NCBI RefSeq assembly: GCF_038789205.1
Contig: NZ_CP128355.1
Location: forward strand, 1,116,001 to 1,180,000
Reading direction: 5' to 3'
Source: Staphylococcus hsinchuensis
GTDB taxonomy: Bacteria > Bacillota > Bacilli > Staphylococcales > Staphylococcaceae
Length of the DNA: 64,000 nucleotides
A program made the position numbers and the translations under genes. Shown piece by piece: positions 1-10,473 of this stretch. Numbering within the stretch: the first letter of the stretch is position 1; each line of letters starts with the position of its first letter. The notes beneath the pieces are model-generated. The model was given only the letters and a program-made list of their open reading frames with translations. It searched no databases and was not told the DNA's origin.

Positions 1-738
1 GTATTTGCATTCGTTGATCATTCTAATAAGGCTAAAGAACGCTTAAACGAACAAAAGCAAGAAGAGAACAAAGATAAAGATAAGAAAAAAGACGATAAAA
101 AGGATGAGGATAAAGACAAAGATAAAGACAAAGATAAAGACAAAAAAGATAATGACTCATCTAAACAAACACAACAAACACAACAGAAACAACAACCAAG
201 TAAAACAGTAGAAAAATCAACAGAGCAGAAACCAACAAAAGAACAAACTTCTGAAAAACGTAGTACTCAAGAGCCATCAACACGTGAAAAACGTACGACA
301 GAAGAAAAATCAACACAAGAGCGTACACAAGAAAAATCCACTGAAGAAAAAACACAAGAAAAACGCACTTCAGAAAAACCATCTACACAACAAAAATCAA
401 CAGAGCAACGTTCTACAACAGAGCGCTCAACGCAAGAACCTTCAACAAAAGAAAAAACAGCTGAAGATGACTCAAAACAACAATCATCCCAAGAAGGCAA
501 TAGTGCGAAACAACAAGCTTCGACAGAGGAAAAAAAAACTAAACAATCAACTAGTCAGTCTTCTTCGCAACAACCAAAATCATCTGAACAGTCATCAAGT
601 AAACAACAATCAAGCAAACAACAATCTAACCAAAATAGTGGCCAAAGCTCATCACAAAATAGTGATGAGCCATCATCAAGTAGTGATTCTAGCTCAAATA
701 GTAGTTCACAATCCTCTGAACAAAGTGACGAGGACTAA
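1..738 (+). CDS. C-terminal part of a hypothetical protein with a long low-complexity tail
   Basis: The reading frame is open from the first base, so the N-terminus lies outside the window. The visible 245 residues start with a few hydrophobic residues (VFAFV), perhaps the end of a membrane segment. A Lys/Asp-rich stretch follows (about residues 20-55), then a Thr/Glu/Lys/Gln tract with repeated S-T-E-K and S-T-Q-E motifs, then a Ser/Gln-rich tail ending SDED. There are no Cys and almost no hydrophobic residues, so the tail is probably disordered and extracytoplasmic. No function can be read from it. It lies upstream of the glycolytic operon and ends at a bidirectional hairpin. Confidence 0.75.
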   Translation, partial: VFAFVDHSNKAKERLNEQKQEENKDKDKKKDDKKDEDKDKDKDKDKDKKDNDSSKQTQQTQQKQQPSKTVEKSTEQKPTKEQTSEKRSTQEPSTREKRTTEEKSTQERTQEKSTEEKTQEKRTSEKPSTQQKSTEQRSTTERSTQEPSTKEKTAEDDSKQQSSQEGNSAKQQASTEEKKTKQSTSQSSSQQPKSSEQSSSKQQSSKQQSNQNSGQSSSQNSDEPSSSSDSSSNSSSQSSEQSDED

Positions 739-744
739 AAAATA

Positions 745-787
745 ACTGGCAGTCAGAATGTAAATCATCCTGACGTGCCAGTTTTTT
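745..787. terminator. Bidirectional intrinsic terminator
   Basis: Inverted repeat ACTGGCA...TGCCAGT (with inner TCAG/CTGA) followed by a T-run on the + strand and, read the other way, by another T-run. It separates two convergent genes. Confidence 0.85.
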
Positions 788-793
788 AATACG

Positions 794-1027
794 TTAAAAT
801 GGGAGATTGAATAAAAAGTTTAATAAAATAGTGAGTAATATTGAAAGTATAATACTAGTTAAACAACCGCCAAAACATCCAAATGGACCGCAACCCATTA
901 TTCTAAAACCAGTGCCATTCATTTCGCTAAATTGCTCTGACGTATGTCTCTCATCTTCAAAGTGATCTGATCCTTTATAAGATGGATCATTAGGATCTAT
1001 TACAGTAGGTTCATCTTTTTTAGTCAT
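794..1027 (-). CDS. Small membrane protein, unknown function
   Basis: 77 residues. The polar N-terminal half is rich in Asp, Pro and Glu. The C-terminal half holds three Cys (MGCGPFGCFGGC) immediately before one hydrophobic segment of about 20 residues rich in Leu and Ile. An AGAAGGAGGATAG ribosome site precedes the ATG at good spacing, which supports real translation. It converges on the low-complexity gene. I do not recognise the family; the Cys cluster beside the membrane might be lipidated or bind metal, but that is a guess. Confidence 0.7.
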   Translation of the reverse strand: MTKKDEPTVIDPNDPSYKGSDHFEDERHTSEQFSEMNGTGFRIMGCGPFGCFGGCLTSIILSILLTILLNFLFNLPF

Positions 1028-1402
1028 AGTCTATCCTCCTTCTAATTACAAGGCGTTTGAGTTTATGTTTTATAGATTTTGTAATCGTTAATTTTTTATT
1101 TTAATATAAAAATTAATACGACTAAGTTTTAAAATTTCTTATATATAATCTTTTCCTCTAAATCAGGCTTTAAACATCTATGATTAAATTTCAAATTAAA
1201 GGGTAATGTATGAAATATAGTTACAAAGTAAACTGAGTATGTATTGGTAAAAAAATTGTAGCAAGTTTTTCTCTTGCATTTCTATAACGATAGTAGTAGG
1301 ATTGCAACTGTAGAGGTTATATTTTTTTGTCCCACCAGGGACAATATTAGTCAATCCGTGGTTGAAACTTGACCCTTTATTTACACAAGGAGGAGGATAG
1401 TA
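1028..1402. other. Divergent intergenic region upstream of gapR
   Basis: 375 bp, AT-rich, between the small membrane gene and gapR. It should carry the gapR-gapA promoter. I see the GTCCC palindrome (listed separately) but no promoter with well-spaced consensus boxes. Confidence 0.5.
1328..1343. promoter_or_regulatory. Putative GapR (CggR) operator
   Basis: Perfect palindrome TGTCCC-ACCA-GGGACA located 60 bp before the gapR start. Bacillus CggR binds direct/inverted GGGAC-type half sites upstream of its own operon, so autorepression released by fructose-1,6-bisphosphate is the natural reading. Assignment rests on position and motif only. Confidence 0.6.
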
Positions 1403-2431
1403 GTGAAAGACTTGATAAAAATTCAACAGAATCTAGTTCCAGAACTCGTTGAAAAAATGTATCGACGTTTTTCAATTCTCACTACTATCTCAAAATATCA
1501 ACCAGTGGGGAGACGAAGTTTAAGTGAGTATATGGATTTAACTGAGCGTGTGTTACGTTCTGAAACAGATGTGTTAAAGGAACAATCACTCATAAAGGTT
1601 AAACCAACTGGTATGGAAATCACAGATAAAGGTGAATCCACTATTCGACAATTGCAAAGTTACTTTAATAGTTATTCTGATGAACATCATCTCGCTCAAT
1701 CAATTAAAGAGCAATTTAACATTCAAGATGTATTTATTGTGCCAGGTGATTCTGATTCTGATAAAACAGTTAAAGTTGAACTATCGACGCAAGGTGGACA
1801 GCTCGTTGAAGAGGTGTTACACGAAGATGCAGTTGTTGCAGTGACTGGTGGCTCAACAATGGCATATTTAAGCGATGCTATGCATCGGCAACCCTATAGT
1901 GTATTTTTCGTCCCAGCACGTGGTGGTCTTGGCGAGAATGTGATTTACCAAGCAAATACAATTGCCGCAAGTATGGCACAACAAACAGGTGGCGATTATA
2001 CAACATTATACGTTCCGGATAATGTAAATGAATCAACTTATAATACGTTAATGTTGGAACCTTCTGTGATTCAAACGCTCAGTAAGATTAAAGAATCCGA
2101 TATTACAGTTCATGGAATTGGTGATGCGCTGAAGATGGCACGTAGACGTCAATCGTCAATCGAAGTCATCGAAAAACTTCAACATCATAAAGCTTCAGGC
2201 GAAGCATTCGGATATTATTTTGATGATCAAGGAAATATTGTTCATAAAGCAAGAACAATTGGACTTCAATTAGAAGACCTTGAATCAAAGAAGTTTATTT
2301 TTGCCGTTGCAGGGGGTAAGTCAAAAGGAGAAGCAATAAAAGCTTATCTTTCAATAGCTCCTAAAAATACAGTGTTAATCACTGATGAAGGTGCGGCAAA
2401 TATTATCGTAAATCATAGTAATAAAAAGTGA
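1403..2431 (+). CDS. gapR: GapR/CggR, repressor of the central glycolytic operon
   Basis: 342 residues, matching the length of Bacillus CggR (SorC/DeoR-like family). An N-terminal winged helix-turn-helix (about residues 25-75) is followed by a Rossmann-like sugar-phosphate effector domain (about 90-340), with the GGSTMA and VAGGKSKGEAI motifs typical of this fold. The start is GTG, chosen for the strong AGGAGGATAG site. It is the first gene of gapR-gapA-pgk-tpiA-gpmI-eno and is 40 bp from gapA. The family senses fructose-1,6-bisphosphate and blocks transcription at its own promoter; the palindrome at 1328 is the likely target. Confidence 0.93.
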   Translation: MKDLIKIQQNLVPELVEKMYRRFSILTTISKYQPVGRRSLSEYMDLTERVLRSETDVLKEQSLIKVKPTGMEITDKGESTIRQLQSYFNSYSDEHHLAQSIKEQFNIQDVFIVPGDSDSDKTVKVELSTQGGQLVEEVLHEDAVVAVTGGSTMAYLSDAMHRQPYSVFFVPARGGLGENVIYQANTIAASMAQQTGGDYTTLYVPDNVNESTYNTLMLEPSVIQTLSKIKESDITVHGIGDALKMARRRQSSIEVIEKLQHHKASGEAFGYYFDDQGNIVHKARTIGLQLEDLESKKFIFAVAGGKSKGEAIKAYLSIAPKNTVLITDEGAANIIVNHSNKK

Positions 2432-2471
2432 TTTCACTTTTTAAATATCATTATAAAGGAGGCTATTATCT

Positions 2472-3479
2472 ATGGCAGTAAAAGTAGCAATTAATGGTTT
2501 TGGTAGAATCGGTCGTTTAGCATTCAGAAGAATTCAAAAAGTTGACGGCATCGACGTAGTAGCAGTTAACGATTTAACTGACGACGAAATGTTAGCGCAT
2601 CTATTAAAATATGACACTATGCAAGGACGCTTCACAGGAGAAGTTGAAGTAGAATCAGATGGTTTCCGCGTAAATGGTTCAGAAATCAAATCATTCTCAG
2701 AACCAGATCCAAGCAAATTACCTTGGAAAGACTTAGACATCGATGTAGTACTTGAATGTACTGGTTTATTCACTGAAAAAGAAAAAGCAGAAGCTCACAT
2801 CGAAGCAGGTGCTAAAAAAGTATTAATCTCAGCACCAGCTAAAGGTGACTTAAAAACAATCGTATATAACACAAACCATGACCAATTAGACGGTTCAGAA
2901 ACAGTTGTTTCAGGTGCTTCATGTACAACTAATTCATTAGCTCCAGTAGCTAAAGTATTAAATGATGACTTTGGTTTAGTTGAAGGCTTCATGACAACAA
3001 TCCACGCATACACTGGTGACCAAAGTACACAAGATTCACCTCACCGTAAAGGCGACAAACGTCGTGCGCGTGCTGCAGCAGAAAACATCATCCCTAACTC
3101 AACAGGTGCTGCTAAAGCAATCGGCTTAGTAATCCCTGAAATCGATGGTAAATTAGATGGCGGTGCGCAACGTGTACCTGTTGCAACTGGTTCATTAACT
3201 GAATTAACTGTTGTATTAGAAAAAGACGTTACAATCGAAGACGTAAACAAAGCAATGAAAAACGCTTCAACTGAATCATTCGGTTACACTGAAGACGAAA
3301 TCGTTTCATCAGATGTAATTGGTATGACTTACGGTTCATTATTTGACGCTACTCAAACACGTGTTATGACAGTTGGAGATCGCCAATTAGTTAAAGTTGC
3401 AGCTTGGTATGACAACGAAATGTCATATACTTCACAATTAGTACGTACTTTAAATCACTTAGCATCACAATCTAAATAA
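2472..3479 (+). CDS. gapA: Glyceraldehyde-3-phosphate dehydrogenase (NAD, glycolytic)
   Basis: 335 residues. Converts glyceraldehyde-3-phosphate, phosphate and NAD to 1,3-bisphosphoglycerate. NAD-binding INGFGRIGR lies at residues 7-15, the catalytic Cys151 in SGASCTTN, with the partner His in the C-terminal domain. Preceded by AAAGGAGG. The position directly after gapR marks it as the glycolytic isozyme rather than the gluconeogenic GapB. Codon use is strongly biased, as expected for a highly expressed gene. A hairpin follows before pgk, so part of the transcripts may end here. Confidence 0.98.
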   Translation: MAVKVAINGFGRIGRLAFRRIQKVDGIDVVAVNDLTDDEMLAHLLKYDTMQGRFTGEVEVESDGFRVNGSEIKSFSEPDPSKLPWKDLDIDVVLECTGLFTEKEKAEAHIEAGAKKVLISAPAKGDLKTIVYNTNHDQLDGSETVVSGASCTTNSLAPVAKVLNDDFGLVEGFMTTIHAYTGDQSTQDSPHRKGDKRRARAAAENIIPNSTGAAKAIGLVIPEIDGKLDGGAQRVPVATGSLTELTVVLEKDVTIEDVNKAMKNASTESFGYTEDEIVSSDVIGMTYGSLFDATQTRVMTVGDRQLVKVAAWYDNEMSYTSQLVRTLNHLASQSK

Positions 3480-3545
3480 GATTGAATTAAAATATTAATT
3501 TAACAAGCTCATTGTGCTGTGTTAAATTTAACTAAAAGCTTAGGA

Positions 3546-3582
3546 GTAAGCGGGGAGCACAAACGCTTCTCCGCTTATTTTA
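3546..3582 (+). terminator. Intercistronic hairpin between gapA and pgk
   Basis: TAAGCGGGGAGC pairs with GCTTCTCCGCTTA around ACAAAC, followed by a short T-rich run (ATTTTACTTTATT). It could act as a partial terminator or 3' stabiliser that makes gapR-gapA mRNA more abundant than the downstream part. Confidence 0.75.
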
Positions 3583-3614
3583 CTTTATTGTTCCATTAAG
3601 AGGAGGAAATTTAG

Positions 3615-4805
3615 ATGGCTAAAAAAATTGTATCTGACATAGAAGTTAAAGGTAAAACTGTTCTTGTTCGTGCGGATTTCAATGTTCCAATGAAAGACGG
3701 AGAAATCACTGATGATAACCGTATCGTTCAAGCTTTGCCTACAATTAAACATTTAATTGAAAATGGCGGGAAAGTCGTTTTATTCTCACATTTAGGTAAA
3801 GTTAAAGAAGAAAGCGATAAAGAATCATTAACATTAAAACCTGTAGCTCAAGAACTTACTGACAAATTAGGTCAAGAGGTTAAATTTGTTCCTGAAACAC
3901 GTGGCGAACAACTTGAGCAAGCAGTAAAGGAATTAAATGAAGGTGACGTGTTATTAGTAGAAAATACACGTTTTGAAGACCTAGATGGTAAAAAAGAATC
4001 TAAAAATGATCCTGAACTAGGTAAATACTGGGCGTCTCTTGGAGATGTATTTGTAAATGACGCATTCGGAACAGCTCACCGTGAACATGCTTCAAACGTA
4101 GGTATTGCATCTAATTTAGAAACAGTAGCTGGATTCTTAATGGAAAAAGAAATTAAGTATATCGGCGGTGTTGTTGAGAATCCTGAAAAACCAGTAGTAG
4201 CTATACTTGGTGGAGCTAAGGTTTCAGACAAAATCGGCGTAATTACTAACTTATTAAAAATTGCGGATAAAGTATTAATTGGTGGAGGCATGTCATACAC
4301 ATTCTTTAAAGCGCAAGGTAAAGAAATTGGCCAATCACTATTAGAAGAAGATAAAATTGATTTCGCAAAAGAATTACTAGATCAACATGGCGATCAAATC
4401 GTATTACCAGTTGATTGTAAAGTAGCGAAAGAATTTTCAAATGATGCTGAAATCACTGAAGTATCTGTAGATGAAATCCCAGAAGACCAAGAAGCGATGG
4501 ACGTTGGTCCGAAGACAGTTGAACTATTCAAAGAACAACTTCAAGGTGCTCACACAGTAGTTTGGAATGGACCTATGGGTGTATTCGAATTCAGCAACTT
4601 TGCAAAAGGAACAATTGGTGTTTGTGAAGCCATCGCTGAATTAAAAGACGCTAACACAATTATCGGTGGCGGCGATTCTGCAGCAGCAGCAATCTCTCTA
4701 GGGTATGCTGATGACTTTAGCCACATTTCAACTGGTGGCGGTGCTTCATTAGAATATCTAGAAGGTAAAACATTACCAGGCGTACAAGCTATTTCAGATA
4801 AATAA
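3615..4805 (+). CDS. pgk: Phosphoglycerate kinase
   Basis: 396 residues, the usual length. Transfers phosphate from 1,3-bisphosphoglycerate to ADP. The substrate-binding N-domain shows VRADFNVP (about 18-25) and the C-domain the nucleotide loop [11 protein letters not shown] and GGGDSAAA near the end. Strong AAGAGGAGG ribosome site. Third gene of the glycolytic operon; 80 bp separate it from tpiA. Confidence 0.98.
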   Translation: MAKKIVSDIEVKGKTVLVRADFNVPMKDGEITDDNRIVQALPTIKHLIENGGKVVLFSHLGKVKEESDKESLTLKPVAQELTDKLGQEVKFVPETRGEQLEQAVKELNEGDVLLVENTRFEDLDGKKESKNDPELGKYWASLGDVFVNDAFGTAHREHASNVGIASNLETVAGFLMEKEIKYIGGVVENPEKPVVAILGGAKVSDKIGVITNLLKIADKVLIGGGMSYTFFKAQGKEIGQSLLEEDKIDFAKELLDQHGDQIVLPVDCKVAKEFSNDAEITEVSVDEIPEDQEAMDVGPKTVELFKEQLQGAHTVVWNGPMGVFEFSNFAKGTIGVCEAIAELKDANTIIGGGDSAAAAISLGYADDFSHISTGGGASLEYLEGKTLPGVQAISDK

Positions 4806-4874
4806 TTTACACACGAACGTATATTAAAAATGATATGTATCATTCGTTTATGAATATATAAAACTAATAAATAG

Positions 4875-5648
<774 letters not shown>

Positions 5649-5649
5649 T

Positions 5650-7167
5650 ATGGCAAAACAACCTACTGCTTTAATCATTTTAGATGGTTTCGCAAATAGA
5701 GACAGTGAACATGGTAACGCTGTGAAACAAGCGAACAAACCTAACTTTGATCGTTATTATAGTAAATATCCAACAACTCAAATCGAAGCAAGCGGCTTAG
5801 ATGTTGGACTTCCAGAAGGCCAAATGGGTAACTCTGAAGTAGGTCATATGAACATCGGTGCAGGGCGTGTTGTTTATCAAAGTCTTACACGTATCAATAA
5901 AGCGATTGAAGATGAAGGTTTCTACGATAACGAAGTGTTGAATAAAGCGATGGATCACGTTAAAGATAACGATTCAGCTTTACATGTATTCGGTTTATTA
6001 TCAGATGGCGGAGTACACAGTCATTATGAACACTTATTTGCTATTTTAAAATTAGCTAAAAAACAAGGCATCGACAAAGTTTATGTGCATGCATTCTTAG
6101 ATGGCCGTGATGTTGATCAAAAATCAGCATTGAAATACGTAGAAAAAACAGAAGAGAAATTTAAAGAAATTGGCGTAGGTCAATTTGCCTCTGTTTCAGG
6201 TCGTTATTATGCAATGGATCGTGACAAACGTTGGGATCGTGAAGAAAAAGCATACAACGCGATTCGTAATTTCGATGGAGAAACATTTGAATCTGCTAAA
6301 GCCGGAATCGAAGCTAGTTACGACAAAGATGTTACTGACGAATTCGTTGAACCATTTATCGTAGAAGGTCAAAATAATGGTGTGAATGATGGTGATTCAG
6401 TCATCTTCTATAACTTCCGTCCTGACCGCGCGGCACAACTTTCAGAGATCTTCACAGATAAAGCATTTGATGGATTTAAAGTAGAACGCGTAAATGACTT
6501 ATTCTATACAACATTTACAAAGTATAACGATAACATCGATGCTGAAGTTGTCTTTGAAAAAGTTGACTTAAAAAATACAATCGGTGAAGTAGCACAAAAT
6601 GAAGGTTTAAAACAATTACGTATTGCAGAAACAGAAAAATTCCCTCATGTGACTTACTTTATGAGTGGTGGACGTAACGACGAATTCGAAGGAGAACGTC
6701 GCCGTTTAATTGATTCACCGAAAGTTGCTACGTATGATCTTAAACCAGAAATGAGTGCTTACGAAGTGAAAGACGCACTATTAGAAGAATTAGACAAAGG
6801 TGACTTAGATTTAATCTTATTAAACTTTGCTAATCCAGATATGGTAGGTCATAGTGGTAAATTAGAACCAACGGTAAAAGCAATTGAAGCCGTTGATGAA
6901 TGTCTAGGCGAAGTCGTGGATAAAATCATCGACATGGGCGGTCATGCAGTAATTACAGCTGATCATGGTAACTCAGACATGGTATTAACAGATGATGATG
7001 AGCCAATGACAACGCACACTACAAATCCTGTTCCAGTTATCGTTACTAAAGAAGGCGTAACGTTACGTGAAACAGGTCGTCTTGGTGATTTAGCACCAAC
7101 ATTATTAGACTTATTAAACGTTAATCAACCTGATGATATGACAGGTGAATCATTAATTAATGATTAA
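5650..7167 (+). CDS. gpmI: 2,3-bisphosphoglycerate-independent phosphoglycerate mutase
   Basis: 505 residues, alkaline-phosphatase superfamily, Mn-dependent. Interconverts 3- and 2-phosphoglycerate. Metal and nucleophile motifs: LIILDGF at the N-terminus, [15 protein letters not shown] with the phosphorylated Ser, HAFLDGRD in the inserted transferase domain, and TADHGNSD near the end. I start it at 5650 (MAKQP) because GAAGGTG inside the end of tpiA sits at correct spacing; a start 12 bases upstream in the same frame has no such support. Confidence 0.96.
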   Translation: MAKQPTALIILDGFANRDSEHGNAVKQANKPNFDRYYSKYPTTQIEASGLDVGLPEGQMGNSEVGHMNIGAGRVVYQSLTRINKAIEDEGFYDNEVLNKAMDHVKDNDSALHVFGLLSDGGVHSHYEHLFAILKLAKKQGIDKVYVHAFLDGRDVDQKSALKYVEKTEEKFKEIGVGQFASVSGRYYAMDRDKRWDREEKAYNAIRNFDGETFESAKAGIEASYDKDVTDEFVEPFIVEGQNNGVNDGDSVIFYNFRPDRAAQLSEIFTDKAFDGFKVERVNDLFYTTFTKYNDNIDAEVVFEKVDLKNTIGEVAQNEGLKQLRIAETEKFPHVTYFMSGGRNDEFEGERRRLIDSPKVATYDLKPEMSAYEVKDALLEELDKGDLDLILLNFANPDMVGHSGKLEPTVKAIEAVDECLGEVVDKIIDMGGHAVITADHGNSDMVLTDDDEPMTTHTTNPVPVIVTKEGVTLRETGRLGDLAPTLLDLLNVNQPDDMTGESLIND

Positions 7168-7185
7168 TAACTTTCTTTAAAACAA

Positions 7186-7221
7186 AGCAATGGAGGGCTT
7201 ATATAAAAGCTTTTCATTGCT
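7186..7221 (+). other. Long hairpin between gpmI and eno without a T-run
   Basis: Fifteen consecutive pairs (with G-U pairs) join AGCAATGGAGGGCTT to AAGCTTTTCATTGCT around a six-base loop. No T-tract follows, so it is more likely an mRNA stabiliser or processing signal than a terminator. Confidence 0.65.
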
Positions 7222-7242
7222 ACAAAACATAAGTGAAATATT

Positions 7243-7270
7243 TTGTATTTATAGTTGTAAAGGCTATAAT
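7243..7270 (+). promoter_or_regulatory. Promoter of eno
   Basis: TTGTAT - 16 bp - TATAAT, about 50 bp upstream of the eno start. This gives enolase its own sigma-A transcription in addition to operon read-through. Confidence 0.7.
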
Positions 7271-7278
7271 GAAAATGA

Positions 7279-8628
<1,350 letters not shown>

Positions 8629-8680
8629 TAACAACTTAAATCATGAGTTCACGCTAACATTTAAGTGTTAATGTAACGTC

Positions 8681-8715
8681 AGCCAATGTCTTTCGATGTT
8701 GGCTGGCTTTTTATT
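8681..8715 (+). terminator. Terminator of the glycolytic operon
   Basis: AGCCAATGTC-TTTC-GATGTTGGCT (10 pairs) followed by GGCTTTTTATTTT. Confidence 0.88.
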
Positions 8716-8760
8716 TTAAAAGTATCTTTAAGTTCAACACTGAATGATCAACCTTAATTG

Positions 8761-8789
8761 TTCATATTTCCTATTGGAACTGATATAAT
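8761..8789 (+). promoter_or_regulatory. Likely promoter of the membrane protein at 8826
   Basis: TATAAT at 8784-8789 with a weak -35 TTCATA 17 bp upstream. Confidence 0.45.
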
Positions 8790-8825
8790 TAGAATTGTAA
8801 TTTATAGAAGGGATTTTTTACTTAT

Positions 8826-9287
8826 ATGGACGAACAGACTAAGTCAAGAGTTACGAAAACGGCGCATTTGTTAGCATATACTTCACTTGCGATTGCAATA
8901 TTATATGCGATTCATGTATTTGTAGTAATAGACGATCATGTCGTTAAACAAATGTTATCTAATAGTGGACAGAAACCTACTGACAACGCTATTGGCCTCA
9001 TAAGAAATAATTTACAATTCACAGGTGTGATGTACGTACTTGCGAATTTAGCCGGCATTATTGCTATATGGAATAAACATACTTACTTATGGTGGTTCAT
9101 GTTTGCAGTATTTGTCGCACAAGTCTTGTATAACTTAGTAAATATTAGTTCTTTATTTGTTGCGATTAGTGACGTTAAGTCGCCACTGAATATCTTGCCA
9201 TTGAGCATCGCTTTATTATTATCGATAATTATGGCAATTTATATGTTAATTGTTTCAATTAAAAGAAAAAGTACATTTAATAAGTAG
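8826..9287 (+). CDS. Four-helix membrane protein, unknown function
   Basis: 153 residues with four hydrophobic segments (about 15-35, 68-85, 90-112, 122-144) and short polar ends, Lys/Arg-rich at the C-terminus (SIKRKSTFNK). No catalytic motif seen. It lies between eno and secG with its own probable promoter. The family is not one I can name. Confidence 0.75.
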   Translation: MDEQTKSRVTKTAHLLAYTSLAIAILYAIHVFVVIDDHVVKQMLSNSGQKPTDNAIGLIRNNLQFTGVMYVLANLAGIIAIWNKHTYLWWFMFAVFVAQVLYNLVNISSLFVAISDVKSPLNILPLSIALLLSIIMAIYMLIVSIKRKSTFNK

Positions 9288-9291
9288 TAAT

Positions 9292-9321
9292 TTGCTAAAT
9301 GTAATTCACGTATGGTATAAT
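9292..9321 (+). promoter_or_regulatory. Promoter of secG
   Basis: TTGCTA - 18 bp - TATAAT, 35 bp before the secG start. Confidence 0.65.
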
Positions 9322-9355
9322 GCCACTCGTATATAATGAATGGAGGACAATTTTT

Positions 9356-9589
9356 ATGCATACATTAATCATCATACTTTTAATATTAGATTGTATTGCA
9401 TTAGTAACTGTTGTATTACTCCAAGAAGGTAAAAGTAATGGATTATCAGGCGCGATAAGTGGTGGTGCCGAGCAGTTATTTGGTAAACAAAAACAACGTG
9501 GCATCGATTTATTTTTGCATAGATTGACGATCGTTTTAGCAGTTATATTCTTCTTGTTAATGGTAGGCATAAGTTATTTTGGTTTATAA
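9356..9589 (+). CDS. secG: SecG, preprotein translocase subunit
   Basis: 77 residues with two membrane helices (about 2-20 and 54-74) and a short cytoplasmic loop containing [18 protein letters not shown], the conserved SecG loop. Accessory subunit of the SecYEG channel. I place the start at ATG 9356 after TGGAGGACA; an upstream in-frame start would add 12 unrelated residues. Followed by a terminator. Confidence 0.93.
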   Translation: MHTLIIILLILDCIALVTVVLLQEGKSNGLSGAISGGAEQLFGKQKQRGIDLFLHRLTIVLAVIFFLLMVGISYFGL

Positions 9590-9590
9590 G

Positions 9591-9618
9591 GTCCGACGAT
9601 TCGAAAGTCGGGCTTTTT
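9591..9618 (+). terminator. Terminator after secG
   Basis: GTCCGAC-GATTCGAAA-GTCGGGC followed by TTTTTTA. Confidence 0.85.
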
Positions 9619-9697
9619 TATTTGTGAGTTTAGCAAAAGATAGTTTTCCATTTATCATAAAAGTACAGTTGTTGTAAGGCGAAAGGATTGAATAACG

Positions 9698-10438
9698 ATG
9701 CAAATTAAATTACCAAAACCATTCTTTTTTGAAGAAGGACCACGAGCTGTGTTATTGTTACATGGTTTTACTGGGAATTCTTCAGATGTCAGACAGTTAG
9801 GAAGATATCTCCAGAAAAAAGGCTATACTTCTTACGCTCCACATTATGAAGGGCATGCGGAACCACCTGAAGAAATTTTAAAATCAAGTCCACATGTATG
9901 GTATAAAGATGCACTTGATGGGTATGATTTTCTCGTAGAACAAGGTTATGAAGAAATTGTCGTGGCCGGATTATCATTAGGTGGATGTTATGCATTAAAA
10001 TTAAGCTTAAATAGAGATGTAAAGGGTATTGTAACCATGTGTTCTCCTATGTATATCAAAACAGAAGGAGCAATGTTTGAAGGTGTACTAGACTACGCGT
10101 GTAACTTTAAGAAATACGAAGGAAAAGATGAGTCTACAATTGAGCAAGAAATGGCTGCCTTTAAACCTACTTCTACATTACATGAGTTGCAAAGCCAAAT
10201 TAAAGATATTAGATCCCAAGTAGATGAAGTTATGGATCCACTATTAGTTGTCCAAGGGGAATTGGATAATATGATTAATCCTGATTCAGCAAACATTATA
10301 TACAACGAAAGTGATTCAGATATTAAAGATATAAAATGGTATGCAAACTCTGGTCATGTTATTACAATTGATAAAGAAAAAGAAACTGTATTTGAAGATG
10401 TATACCAATTTTTAGAATCGTTAGATTGGTCCAAATAA
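9698..10438 (+). CDS. est: Carboxylesterase, alpha/beta hydrolase
   Basis: 246 residues, the length of bacterial monoglyceride-lipase-like carboxylesterases (Bacillus Est30 family). [13 protein letters not shown] forms the oxyanion region (about 19-31), the nucleophile Ser is in [12 protein letters not shown], the Asp lies in QGELDNMI and the His in NSGHVITID. Hydrolyses short-chain esters; the physiological substrate is unknown. It sits 36 bp upstream of rnr, an arrangement conserved in staphylococci. Confidence 0.9.
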   Translation: MQIKLPKPFFFEEGPRAVLLLHGFTGNSSDVRQLGRYLQKKGYTSYAPHYEGHAEPPEEILKSSPHVWYKDALDGYDFLVEQGYEEIVVAGLSLGGCYALKLSLNRDVKGIVTMCSPMYIKTEGAMFEGVLDYACNFKKYEGKDESTIEQEMAAFKPTSTLHELQSQIKDIRSQVDEVMDPLLVVQGELDNMINPDSANIIYNESDSDIKDIKWYANSGHVITIDKEKETVFEDVYQFLESLDWSK

Positions 10439-10473
10439 TAAAGTAGATAGAAAATAAGAAAGGAGGGGACAAA

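Noticed and set aside
1-738. Considered as an SD-repeat wall-anchored adhesin
   Set aside because: No LPXTG motif or C-terminal membrane anchor; the frame ends SDED.
2534-3250. Long open frames antisense to gapA (three)
   Set aside because: They lie fully inside the gapA gene, lack ribosome sites and arise from its strongly biased codon use.
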